From: Trileptium ribeirensis
Lineage: Eukaryota; Nematoda; Enoplea; Enoplida; Thoracostomopsidae
Direction of reading: 5' to 3'
Length of the DNA: 64,000 bases
Assembly: GCA_030248225.1 (NCBI GenBank)
Contig: JASANE010028352.1
Coordinates: 1-64,000 of the forward strand
Numbering within the stretch: position 1 is the first letter of the stretch; each line of letters opens with the position of its first letter. This document shows, piece by piece, positions 11,981-24,144 of this stretch. A program made the position numbers and the translations under genes. The notes beneath the pieces are model-generated. The model was given only the letters and a program-made list of their open reading frames with translations. It ran no database searches and was not told the DNA's origin.

Positions 11981-14900
11981 CTTAGGTTCATCCCAAAATA
12001 ATCCCTACTCATGCCCGTATGATAGATGTATGATCGATTAGTGTTGAAATTAAAAGACTAACAATAACAGTGAAAAAATTACACAAAACTACTTCAAAGT
12101 ACTCTTATAAACAGCTGAAGTACGCGGCGACGTTGTGCAAAGTATGTTTCGATGTTAAATAAACTTTTCTAAAGACGTTATAGAAGTAAAAGTGTACCCA
12201 ACATTACATTATCAAACACAAATTTTTAAAATAAACATGCAATAAATAATACTTTTAGTTAAAAACTCCTGAAGGCTATGAATTTTTAAAGAGAAAAAGA
12301 GTAAACTGCGTTAGTTGTAATTATTGATAAATGATGACAGTTTTAAAATAGGAGGATTTAGCCAGGTTTTATTGCGATATCGAGGGTTTAAATATTGCTT
12401 TCACGAAACCTTTCACTAAATTTGGCTCACCGTTACCAGGGAAAATATTCTGTTGCATGGTTTAGAAGGAAATTTAGTACTCAAAATTAACCAATATTAT
12501 ACTTTACTTTTTGGGCTATAATTATCAGTACACGCTTGACGTCGCCGGAAGAGCAAAATATTGTATCAGTCCATTGGAAAGTTACTATTTTTGCTCAATT
12601 TGCCAACTGAAGTTTTGATTATGGTTCCTGTTGTATCATAGGCGCAGATTCCGGGAAGGACTAGGAGGAAAGACCCCCCACCCATATTGAGGCAATCTAT
12701 TCTACTTGATTATCAAAATAGCTATTGGGCTCTCAAAATAGTTCCCCCAATGTTAAGGACGGATTTGAGCTAAAGTGACGTACAACTTTATACGATCAAA
12801 AAGGGTTAGAAGTACCAGCAAAATTATTTTTTGTAGGTTTAGTTGTTAAAAAATTTACCCTCCTTGAATGTTTACCCCTTGAGCATTGGGACTGACCCAT
12901 ACGTTAGAGTTATTTCTTGCCATGTCCGACTTTGAAGAAGGAATAGGATTAAAGTTTTAGAAACAAAATTTCTATATTTAAATCGAGAGAAAGATTTGCG
13001 AAATACTGTTTGGTTTGGATAACTATTAGAACAGATTGTTCTAAAAAGGTGCATGAAAAACTCCGGTTACGATTAGTGATGTGTACGGGTTAATAAATCT
13101 GGTAACCAATTAATCGATTTTCGGTTTGTAACCAACTGGTTAGCGACGTTTTGCGGTTTACCAATGTGTAACACGATGTTCCTGATATTCTTGTTTTATA
13201 AACACTCCTCCTAAAGCTAACTCCATTTGCGCGTAGAAGTATTTTTCAGCTTACAAATGTAAACAGCTTTATTCAGAGGATCGTAATGCTACAGCAAACA
13301 AATTGCACTAACCGCCTAACCCGAAAATTTCAGTTAACCGATAACTGGACCCAGTTATAGTTGCAATGAGGAAGTTTATGCGCGAATAAATTTAAGGTAA
13401 CAGCCTAATCATACTCGTTTGCAATATCCAATGTGGAATCCACATCCACTGTTACGGAACAAATAAAAAATTCGATTCGGTTCATTGCTAGCCAAGACTT
13501 AGCGATTTGCAATTAGGTAACTCACAGTTCAATAACATTCCACAGCTTCGAAATAGAACTCCCTTCTGTTCGCGAACAAATTTAATGTAACTGTGACTTC
13601 ACAAACGAAACTGTTCTATAATATATAAATAAGTGTTTGCTAACAAAACTCTAGTCAACTCAAATCTGGCCAAATTTTGTTCGCGAACAAATTTTGATGT
13701 TCGTGAACAGAAATGGTCTTTTTGGTCGTCTCGAAAATGTTCGAGAACTTAAATTTTTGCAAAAAAAAAACAAAATAGAACGGTCTGAGTGAAGTCACCC
13801 TAAGTTTAGTTGTGCATTATGCTGGAGAAGAACATTGAATAATTATCTAGTCCATTATTTTATGTCAAGGGAACCGCAAAATTTACCGATATTTATTTGT
13901 CAATCGTTTTAAAGCACAAGCACGAAAGATAATAAATATATGTGAATATCAACAATCACTGTTGGTCGACGCAGGGGCGTACTCAGAATGGATGGGTCTA
14001 GTTAAACGTGGCGGCTCGGGAGGCGATAAGACAAATTTTGGTTGGGAATATTCCGACAATTCGACGTATGACTATTAATCGCCGCCGTTAAATACAACCT
14101 AAAACGCAGCTATTCTTCACAGTAGACCTCTGGTTAGGTTTCGTATTTAGAATTTTTTTGAATTTTTAATCCTCACGTCTATGAAAAAAACTAGATTAGT
14201 CTTACCGAGAGTGCATTAGAGAACAGTATGGCACTTCCCTACACTCTAATATAAAAAAATGTTAATGACAAAGGCGTTTTTGGTCTGCTACCTCCCAGTT
14301 TTGTGGGGGAATAGGCCGTACCCTCAGTTGTTTTGGGGAGAGGGGGTTATAAGCAGCCAACGGTTCAACAGACTCCCCTCAAAACTGCAGAGCCGAGCTA
14401 AGCCCACCAACAAAAAACTGGGGGTCTCTGCATGATAAACCCTCTAAAACCGGGCGGGCGGTGGGGATCAGGCCGAAGACGCCCTGGTCATCAAACGAGG
14501 ATTTACAATAGTCCAGGGAAGTGTCATACTCTTCTCTAATTCACCCTTGGTCCAACTAACTGATTCGAAGCTACATTACATTATAATCATCGTTGGCGTA
14601 TTCAGAATTTTCATTCGGGTTGAAAAAAAGTTCGAGCCCTCTCATTAAGTTGTCATATTGTCATTAAGTTGACATATTGTCATTAATGTTGCGCATACTA
14701 CATTGTCTGATGGATCTCTCAATACCACCGGGTGACCCTTCATATATTTTGGGAGTTCGAAAATAATTTTTTAGGGTGGTGGCCCGAAATAATGCCCCCC
14801 TAGGTATGCCAGTGATCATCATCACAAATTATATGTTCGTTACAGTCGAGTGTACTAGTATTCTACAAATTATTTAGGTTCTTTCAAATTATTTGTACAT

Positions 14901-15230
14901 TCAAACAGATTCTCCGTTTTTTAAATTATATATCAACAAGGTAAAAACATACATACCGTCAGTCAGTCAGTACAGTTAAAAACATGCGAAAATATGTATA
15001 TAATACAGTAAATAATACTACTTCCATATCTCATGTTCAAAAATATAACATGGAAATAAATAAATATACACATTAATATTTGTATATAATTTATGTATAG
15101 GTTTATATAAATGACATATATCCATTTACATATTATTTATATATTTATATAAAAATTATATTAACATATTTCATGTTCAAAACGTAACTTGTCTTTTAAT
15201 AAATAGATAGAAATACGTATTTTTAAAGGG
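11981..15230. other. gene-free stretch
   Basis: AT-rich, with C/G-rich patches near 12660 and 14290-14470. Several GTTCGCGAACAAATTT-like palindromic motifs occur at 13570-13720. No open frame above about 60 codons has recognisable similarity. Confidence 0.5.
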
Positions 15231-15239
15231 TTCACACAG

Positions 15240-15420
15240 ATACATTTATCAAAATTATAAATATTACTAATATATAATATATATATAATATAAATATATA
15301 TAATATAATATATATATATAATATATATAATATAAATTATAATTATATCATACAAATAATATATATATATAGCATCATATTTATTTTTTTATGATATATG
15401 TATATATAGTATTTACGCAA
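15240..15420. repeat. AT microsatellite tract
   Basis: Runs of (TA)n/(TATAA)n. The Ile/Tyr-rich minus frame at 15161-15355 is its translation, not a gene. Confidence 0.85.
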
Positions 15421-16439
15421 AAAATAAGAATACTAATTTTGCACGGAGTTTTTGGCTATTATTATAGTAAAAGCCCATATTTTTGAGCTGTGAGTCGATA
15501 AATTTAGAATATGAAATAAAATTGTAGCAAAAACATGATGTAAAACCAAGAATTTGTAAAGTTAATAAAGTTCGTAGTAGCATCAGTCATGAAATCAGGT
15601 TTAAACAGTGGCACAGGTTCCCTCCGGGAAGGTGTTGGTTGGTTTAGGGGGGGGTAGAAATGTTTGACTGAGAGATGCAAAATTGGGAATTTAAACATGC
15701 AATCTGACTCCATGATACTTATATCAAAAACTTTTCATCTCAGATTAAACTAGTGTTTAGGAGGTATGCATCCCAGCAACGTCCACCAGGATCAGCAACT
15801 ATTGATTTAATACACAAAAACACACGCGAGGTACGAAATCCCAGGGACCAGCGTGTTCAACAGGAGAGATCAGGGTGTCGGTAGGTCATTTTTATTTTTT
15901 CGTCACATAATATATTTGAAATGTTCTCCTCAGTGTACGTAAATACATACATGCTCATAAGGTGACATGGGGACTCTTTTGCACTGAGGCTCGGACCCCT
16001 CCCCCACGGAGCCTCACCACACCTCCCCCCCGGGTCGCAACCTGAACCCACTCAGGTTCCGCATCCCTCCGCCCCATCCTCATTTCCCCCGTACCGAAGA
16101 CGAGCGGAAAATTTTGGCAAATATAGGAACAAAATCGGACAAAAATGAGTAAAATTGATAGAGTGAGTGCCAAAATTATTTCCCAAATATTTTAAAAATC
16201 TTATCTCCCCTAACGACCCTTTGTATGAATTATGGAAAACATGTTATGAATTGCTAGTACAGTTTATAATATATATGTGTGTAATATATGCAGGTACGGC
16301 AAGAAGCAATGTTTAGTAGAGGTCAAGCCAGCTTTGAGCTACTATTCACTGCCCGAACTGCCCGTATCCACATTGTTCATGTGAAAACGAAATGAAATGG
16401 AAAATTATTGCTGTATATAGCACACCGGTGCCGATCCAC
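15421..16439. other. gene-free stretch
   Basis: Contains a C-rich patch at 15985-16090. The short minus frames over it (15857-16051, 15955-16173) overlap each other and have no recognisable domain. Confidence 0.5.
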
Positions 16440-16632
16440 GTAACCCTGAGGGGCAGAAATAAAATGCAGGCCATGCGGTCCTCGATATACTAAGCGTAAG
16501 CCTTAGTCTTAGCCTGAGCTAAGGTCCTTATATGAGACATATACTAAGCCTAAGTTAAGGGGTTGCCGCCCCCGAAGCCCCGCTCTATGCTGTTCTTTTT
16601 TAACGTTATAGCGTGCCGAACCTCAGGGCTAC
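16440..16632. mobile_element. CTAAG-rich TIR element, copy 1
   Basis: 193 bp bounded by GTAACCCTGAGGGGC and CCTCAGGGCTAC (imperfect inverted repeat). The interior has a run of CTAAG/CTTAG/TTAGTC pentamers followed by CGCTCTATGCTGTTCTTTTT. Three relatives of similar length lie at 23008-23190, 26844-27042 and 29173-29355. No coding capacity, so a MITE-like element of unknown superfamily. Confidence 0.75.
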
Positions 16633-17676
16633 TTGGGCCCCAGTGCCCATCTCCTTTCGAACAAATTTTCGGCCTCATCAACAGGTTTAGAGTGTGAACT
16701 GATGATCATAAGTGGCGTATATTACTTTGGCATATATGCCACTAATCTTGTCGAGCCTGGAAGAGAAAAATGAATGCTCCCGGTCCAGATTGAACAACCC
16801 ACTTTCCTGCTCTCTATCAACTGATCCACTGTCCTTAAATGATTCGGTCATTTCAAACTTATAGAAAATTCCGTTTAGCCGCATTATATTGTTTCGTGGT
16901 AGCTGTAATTCTGCAATAACTTAATAACAAAAATATGCAAACTTAGTCCTCAAAAGAACTCACTTCGACTTTATTTAATGCTAAAACTGTAATGTGAACA
17001 ATTATAAGTTTAGTTTTGATACTATGCTCAAATTTAAAACAGACATTGGTTAGAACTCTTCAACGACCTGAGCAATAGCTGTTACGTACAGAGCTAAACT
17101 GGCGTACCCGTGTGTTGCTAGCAATTATAGCCGTGGTTCGATTCATTTACGCCGGCAACTAAAGCTTAGTTCAAAACTATTTATTCTAAATACAAACAAA
17201 TTCAAACTGTTCTGTTCCAAAAGCGAAAAATTTTAGCTTTTGCACAAATTATGGGTATCTTCGTTCTAAAACATGAATCATATTATAGCAATTATTATGA
17301 ATTATTTGAAATTTTAAAATACGAAAAAATAAACATTATGGATGAGTGTGACAAATGGAGCAGCCACAATAAATGAAATAAGCCGTATGTAAACGGTTAA
17401 ACTATAAAATTTCTCGCAGTATTTGTAGAATTACTTTTTACTGTTGAACTAAATACCCTAAAAAGGTAAAACCAGACTTTAGTTAAACCCAACTGGAAGA
17501 TGAACATGCCCGCCCGCAACTCGAGTGGTATTATGAGCAAATCTATACATTGATTGTTATAGATATTACAAGTAAGACACGCAATATATAAGCTTCTTCA
17601 AAATCAGAAATGAAAATTTCAATCTCTTAATAATAAACTAACACAAAGATTCGATTGTGTTTGGAAGTAGAGACTG
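16633..17676. other. gene-free stretch
   Basis: AT-rich. Nothing recognised. Confidence 0.5.
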
Positions 17677-18390
17677 CTGTTCGGTCGCGTCTAGGATGGG
17701 TCGGTTCGGCTCGAGTCGGGTCGGCTGGAATCGGGTCGGTTCGGGTCCGTTTCGGCTCAGGTCGAATCGGGTCGGTTCGCGTCGGGTTGCGTCGAATCGG
17801 GTCGGTTCGGATCGAGTCGGATCGAATCGGGTCGGTTCGGCTTGAGTCGGGTCGGCTGGAATCGGGTCGGTTCGGGTCGCGTCGGGTCGGCTCGAATCGG
17901 GTCGGTTCGGCTCGAGTCGGGTCAGCAATCGGGTCGGTTCGGGTCGCGTCGGGTCGGCTCGAATCGGGTCGGTTCGGCTCGAGTCGGGTCGGCAATCGGG
18001 TCGGTTCGGGTAGCGTCGGGTCGGATCGAATCGGGTCGGTTCGACTCGAGTCGGGTCGGCTGGAATCGGGTCGGCTCGGGTCGGGTCGGGTCGGGGCGGG
18101 TCGGCTCGGGTCGAACCGGGTCGGTTCGGGTCGGGCCGGATCGAATCGGGTCGGTTCGGCTCGAGTCGGGTTGGCTGGAATCGGGTCGGTTCGGGTAGCG
18201 TCGGTTCGGGTCGGGTCGGGTCGGGTCGGGTCGGCGCGGGTCGAATCGGGTCGGTTCGAGTCGGATAGGGCCGAATCGAGACGGGTCGGTTCTAGTCGGC
18301 TCGAGTCGTGTCATTTGAGTCGTGTGGGGTCGGATCGAATCAGGTCAGTTCGAGTCGAGTCGGGTTGTATTGATCTCGTGTCAGGTCGGG
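17677..18390. repeat. CpG-rich pentanucleotide array
   Basis: About 140 head-to-tail pentamers of the form CGGGT, CGGTT, CGGCT, CGAGT, CGAAT. Longer blocks recur (for example the stretch around 17880-17935 is repeated around 17940-17995), giving a higher-order layer. Because 5 is not a multiple of 3, all three frames stay open on both strands, producing Arg/Gly/Ser/Val-rich frames up to 265 codons (17655-18452) and Arg/Pro/Thr/Asp-rich frames on the other strand. These are array translations. GC content is strikingly above the surroundings. Confidence 0.95.
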
Positions 18391-19321
18391 TCTCAAAATT
18401 TGGTCCCGATGCGGTCTCGACCTGGAAGATTTACATTATGAATACTCTGTAAATAAATGGGGGAAAGTTTATTGCTATAATTATAATTCAAGAACCGATC
18501 ACAGGATTCGATTATTTTTTCTATAGCTTTTGAATAAGGATCACCACGGCTGACTTGCGGCTGACGTTTCAGGATGTTTCAGCCTAGTTAGGTTGTAATT
18601 AACGCTACGCTCTGAATCGACTCAAGTGATGATCTTATTCTCCAGTGTAATATACATTCAGCCTTCAAAATGATTTTGTCACATACTGTCCGAAATACTG
18701 GTCGCTTCGATATAAATTTAAAACCCTTTTCGTATAATCAACAAATTTGTCGATGCTATTGGAAAACACATCTATCTCACTAAAGCTCTAAAGCAAATAA
18801 GTATTAAAATAACTTAATTTCAAACATTGAATTTTAGAACAACATATTCTAAACATCAACGAACGGACTGGGTTAATCGAGCTGGAACAGCACCGTCTCG
18901 ACCGATATAAATCCTCGCTTTCGCTAAAGGACACAGATACTTTGAAACTGCAATGTCTTCCACACTGATATCATTCTAAAAACACTGCTTATAAACAAGA
19001 TTAGAAGTCGTCTAAACCATTTATAATAAAGTATTGCATTGCATTTTTACATGGCATTATTGTTAGACTGCATATTTTAATACAATTATTGCTTCCATTT
19101 TAAAATAGTGAAGAATTTACAACTCCAAAACATCCCAGTTATAACTCCGTAATAATAAGAGTGAAATCGTAGAAACATACTGGTACATAATATAGACTGG
19201 TTGTGTTTAGATATAAATGCTTTTGAACACATGGAAAAATTGATCGAAATATATCCATTGACCGCACCAAGAAGAAGAAAATAGTTAATTTGTAAGGCTG
19301 AGCAGTGATTTTGGAGCAATT
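18391..19321. other. gene-free stretch
   Basis: AT-rich. A 77-codon minus frame at 19086-19319 has no recognisable domain. Confidence 0.5.
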
Positions 19322-21075
19322 CAGCTTATAGAGGCGGTTCAGAAAATGTTCATTTGGGCAGATCAGTTTTTTGGGTCGACCCAGCGCATTGAGGTGCTTC
19401 AGAAATTGTTTATTTCGGCAGAACAGTTATTTTGGATCGATCCAACGCATTGAGGCGGTTCAGAAAATGTTCATTTGGGCAGATCAGTTTTTTGGGTCGA
19501 TCCAACGCATTGAGGCTGTTCAGAAAATGTTCATTTGGGCATATCAGTTATTTTGGATCGATCCAATGCATTGAGGTGGTTCAGAAAATGTTCATTTGGG
19601 CATATCAGTTATTTTGGGTCGATCCAATGCATTGAGGCGGTTCAGAAAATGTTCATTTGGGCAGATCAGTTGTTTTGGGTCGATCCATTGCATTGAGGCG
19701 GTTCAGAAAATGTTCATTTGGGCAGATTAGTTTTTTGGGTCGACCCAGCGCATTGAGGTGCTTCAGAAATTGTTAATTTGGGCAGAACAGTTATTTTGGA
19801 TCGATCCAACGCATTGAGGCGGTTCAGAAAATGTTCATTTGGGCAGATCAGTTTTTTGGGTCGACCCAGCGCATTGAGGTGCTTCAGAAATTGTTTATTT
19901 GGGCAGAACAGTTGTTTTGGATCGATCCAACGCATTGAGGCGGTTCAGAAAATGTTCATTTAGGCAGATCAATTATTTTGTGTCGATCCGGCGCAATGAG
20001 GTGCTTCAGAAAATGTTCATTTGGGCAGATCAGTTATTTTGGGTCGACCCAGCGCATTGAGGTGCTTCAGAAATTGTTAATTTGGGCAGAACAGTTATTT
20101 TGGATCGATCCAACGCATTGAGGCGGTTCAGAAAATGTTCATTTAGGCAGATCAATTATTTTGTGTCGATCCGGCGTAATGAGGCGGTTCAGAAAATGTT
20201 CATTTGGGCAGATCAGTTATTTTGGGTCGATCCAACGCATTAAGGCGGTTCAGAAAATGTTCATTTGGGCATATCAGTTATTTTGGGTCGATCCAATGCA
20301 TTGAGGCGGGTCAGAAAATGTTCATTTGGACAGATCAGTTATTTTGGGTAGATCCAGCGCATTGAGATGCTTCCGAAATTATTAATTAGGGCAGAGCAGT
20401 TATTTTGGATTGATCCAACGTATTGAGGCGGTTCAGAAAAATGTTCATTTGGGCAGATTTGTTATTTAGATCGATCCAACGCATTGAGGCGGTTCAGAAA
20501 ATGTTCATTTGAGCAGATCAGTTTTTTTGGGTCGATCCAGCGCAATGAGGCGGTTCAAAAAATGTTCATTTGCGCAGATCAGTTATTTTGGGTCGATCCA
20601 ACGCATCGAGGCGGTTCAGAAAATGTTCATTTGGGCAGATCAGTTATTTTGGGTCCATACAGCTCATCAAGGTGGTTCAGAAAATGTTAATTTGGGAAGA
20701 TCGGTTATTTTGGGTCGATCCAGCTCATCCAAACGGTTCAGAAAATGTTCATTTGAGCATGACAGTTACAGTTTTTTGGATCGATCCAGTTCATTAAGCG
20801 ATCCAGAAAATCTTCATTTGGGCAGATCAATTATTTTAAGTCGATCCAGATCATAGAGACGGTTCAGAAAATGTTCATTTGGGCAGATCAATTATTTTAA
20901 GTCGATCCAGCTCATAGAGACGGTTCAAAAAATGTTCATTTGAGCATAACAGTTACAGTTTTTTGGATCGATCCAGCTCATTGAAGCGGTTCACAAAATG
21001 TTCATTTGAGGAGAGCAGTGATTTTAGATCGATCCAGCTTATCGAGGCGGTTCAAAAATGTTCATTTGGTCACAA
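19322..21075. repeat. 61-bp minisatellite, about 28 copies
   Basis: Monomer core GAGGCGGTTCAGAAAATGTT then CATTTGGGCAGATCAGTTAT and TTTGGGTCGATCCAACGCATT. A second subtype (GAGGTGCTTCAGAAATTGTT with AGAACAG and GGATCGATCC) alternates in blocks, giving local higher-order structure. The right end (from about 20640) becomes irregular, with TTACAGTTTT insertions. Short frames on both strands are array by-products. Confidence 0.95.
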
Positions 21076-21164
21076 CATAAAAATAAAAATATTTTTGGGC
21101 TCCGTTGGCGGTGTAAATGTTCGAAAAAAATTTTGTCAATAAATATATATACGTATATAATTTT

Positions 21165-22390
21165 ATTACCGTTGGGTATCTACACTAGTTGTATGCAAAC
21201 ATTAACTTAACATTAAAACTATGATCGTTTTTGAGCCTTAGGGCAAACCCTAGCGTGGCCATTAAATTATATCACGGTATGTCTTGAAAACGGCATCAGA
21301 GTCGGGCAGTTACTCGCAGATAACGGTTACCAAAAACAGAAGTTTAGCAAAATGTTGTAGTTTCCAATTTATTACTGAATAAATTTATTCGGAAAAGATC
21401 ATCCTGTTGCTTCGTTCCAATAGACAGTAATAAATGCAATGTTTACTGCACACATCTATTTAAGTCAAGAACTGACTAGCGGAATTTCCTAAGTTTTTAC
21501 TATTGCATGTCATCATATAATGGCACATATAATTAAAATTATTTGCCTGTATTGCAAGAGTAAACTTAAGATGCGCCCCCAACCATCCTCTTTTGACACC
21601 ATGTACAAAACGTTGTTAGCGAACAAAACTCGAATTTCAACAGCCGTATCCAATATCGACATTTTTCTGTTCCATAACGCCATTAGCGAATGCAATTCGG
21701 TCCCTGTACTTTAACACCAGTGTGTTCGCGAACATTTCCAAATTATAATGTGTGGAATATGAAACGGACTAATTTCTGTTCTTTAACGCAAAAATGAAAT
21801 TTGTGTTCAGTGTACAACTGAATGGCAATCGCTTTTGTCAAAAGAGGATGGTAAGGGGCGCAGCTTAAGTTTACTCATGCATATCTCCTTTTGTTTGCAA
21901 GCAGAGGTTGAACAAATCATTTATCTCGGACCACAATATGTTCCTATTAAGATGTTATCGTCTACAACCTAGTAATTGGTTAAACAGAAGGAGCTGAAAT
22001 TTTTCAAAGTTATATGACAGTAAATCAAATTACATGTAGCAATATAATCTAAATAAACCCTTCATGAAACAATAATATTGAAAAATCCAAAACATATTTT
22101 CAATATGCCAACACATTTCCGATTGAGTTGCTGTTATTTATAACTTGGGATTGGTTGGTACAATTTGGTTCAAACATTAATAGATAAAAAAAATCATTAG
22201 ATAGAAATTTATGAAAATAAATATCACAGCAACAACCTCCCCACCAGGGAAAAGCTTGCACTTTTGGGCAATTTTAATGTGATTCTATCAAATATTACTT
22301 GGAAATAGTTGCTGAGTTAAGATAAATCTTTACGTTATATGTTAAATGACACTACTAAAACCAACGGTCTCAGCACAGCATCTAGTATAC
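21165..22390. repeat. dispersed repeat F, copy 1 (interrupted)
   Basis: Similar over most of its length to 47995-50190, starting with TTACCGTTGGGT and sharing GGCAGTTACTCGCA, CAATTTATTACTGAATAAAT, CATGAAACAATA and GAGTTGCTGT blocks. A 321-bp TIR element (21557-21877) interrupts it; the second copy lacks that insertion. No coding sequence is evident. It is probably an old transposon copy of unknown class. Confidence 0.65.
21557..21877. mobile_element. MITE with ~40-bp terminal inverted repeats
   Basis: The left end (GAGTAAACTTAAGATGCGCC...) and the complement of the right end (GAGTAAACTTAAGCTGCGCC...) match over about 40 bp with four mismatches, ending at TCTTTTGAC. It is flanked by TGCA on both sides (21553-21556, 21878-21881). 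The homologous region near 48345-48360 reads through without the insert, which supports the insertion boundaries. The two opposing short frames inside (21513-21714) are not convincing genes. Confidence 0.8.
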
Positions 22391-23007
22391 TTTCTGTGCC
22401 ACATTAAAGTACAGAGTTAGAAGGCTCCGAAATTTGCCCTGCTCATTCCCAGTGAGACTCGGATTTATTACCACATTATCGTATAAAAAATTCATTTCCT
22501 TTAACAGTTCGTAATTGTTTAACCCAGCAATGAATCGAGATGGTTTTGCCAGAGGCGGTTAGGTCAAAGCGGTTCGAATACTTCGTAAAATTATACATTT
22601 GTCCTGAAAAAAAAACAAAAAAATTTTCGAAAATTTTTGGTAACCAGTTTTCTATTAACCCAGAAAAATGAGAAAAAATTTGTCATACCCATAACATAAA
22701 TAGAAATTTTCTGAACTGGGACGTCGACCTGGGTCAAATGGTACTTGGGCGGGTAATTGTATGTCTGAAACTTGAGGAAATACGATTCGGGGGCTCAAAA
22801 CACAATTGAACGGTATAACTACGTTTTAATGCTCACAGGACTGTATAGGCTTCGTTCACACTGGGTCCGGTCCCATTTGTGGTTGCATTGCATCCGATAT
22901 TATCGCACCTGAAAAGAACAAAGTCTGCACTTACCTTGTACTGCTGGTATATCGTTTCCACAGTATGAATAAAGCTTTCGGTACAATAAATAGATCATGC
23001 GGCCCAA
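22391..23007. other. gene-free stretch
   Basis: Nothing recognised. Confidence 0.5.
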
Positions 23008-23190
23008 GAAACTCTGAGGGGCGGAAAGAAAAAGCAAGCCATGCCGTTTTAGATACACTAAGTCTTAGTCTTAGCCTAAGCTAAGGTCCTTATATGAGAC
23101 ATACACTAAGTCTAAGCCGGGGGGCTCTTGCCTCCCGAACCACACGCTCTAAGCTGTTCTTTTTTCTAATGTTATACCGTACAGGGTTAC
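23008..23190. mobile_element. CTAAG-rich TIR element, copy 2
   Basis: Same order of blocks as copy 1: CTGAGGGGCGG, a CTAAG/CTTAG run, ATGAGACATACACTAAG, GCTGTTCTTTTTTCTAA and a GGGTTAC terminus. The left terminus is eroded. Confidence 0.7.
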
Positions 23191-24140
23191 TTTGGCCGAT
23201 CATACGCTATGACATCGAATTGCTACTAAATACAATGTGAGCACTCAATATTTATTACAGGTGCAATTGGGATCAATTAAGTAATCGGAAACAATGTGCA
23301 GGCCGTGTTTATGTGCACTGCTTGGTCTACTAATTTTAAGACCTTTAAAATTTAAAAAATGCGGATACCTCCTTTCATATCATTAAATATCATCATGGAT
23401 TCAAGAATGTCTTATCTTTTCTGTACAATAATTATGCGTTCTCAATGTTTGAAGGAAAGCATTCGTGTCTATTGTCCGTCTTTCATGCTAAGCTTATGAC
23501 CGAGTCGGCCATTGGCACCACAGTGTAATTGATAGCACGATCCTACAATGCGCAGTTTAAACAGCGTCCAAACTGAGAAATGCTCACTACTTCGGATAGA
23601 CAACTGCGTTAAATTATTTCCAAACACGGGCGCAATCACCGGCGGAAGAGAGGACGCTAGGGGCTCCGGAACCACCCACCCTTTTCTTTTCTTTACTTTT
23701 CAGCTCATGGTTACGTCCCTGCTTCGAAGCTGACAAGTGTTGAGCATCTAGGAGTTGGAATTTAGTGTTATCGCAGTAAAGCACGCATTGATAATTGAAT
23801 GGAACGTTCATATTATGCTTGTATTGACTGTAAATAACGTTCTTTAAAAACGCTAGAGTCTAACAACTAACGCGCAACATGACAAAATTCGCATTCAATT
23901 CTGAGTATTTGTGTAAACTTCGGAAAAGTTGAGAATATAAACTATAAAACAGCGGAGATCAGAAAACATATTAAAGGGATTTTAATATTTACAACCTTTC
24001 CATACTAAAATTTGCAATGAATGATGTAGTAAAATAAATAATATATTTAATGAAAACATACGTCGAGTGAAGCCTATGAGCTTTATCAGAAGTTCAACAA
24101 CTGTACAACTACAGCGCAAGCTGCGGTGTTAGAGAGCCTT
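23191..24140. other. gene-free stretch
   Basis: Overlapping short frames on both strands around 23470-23810 have no recognisable domain. No repeat seen. Confidence 0.5.
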
Positions 24141-24144
24141 TAAG

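Noticed and set aside
17655..18452. 265-codon Arg/Gly/Ser-rich frame
   Set aside because: Translation of the pentanucleotide array; all frames are open on both strands.
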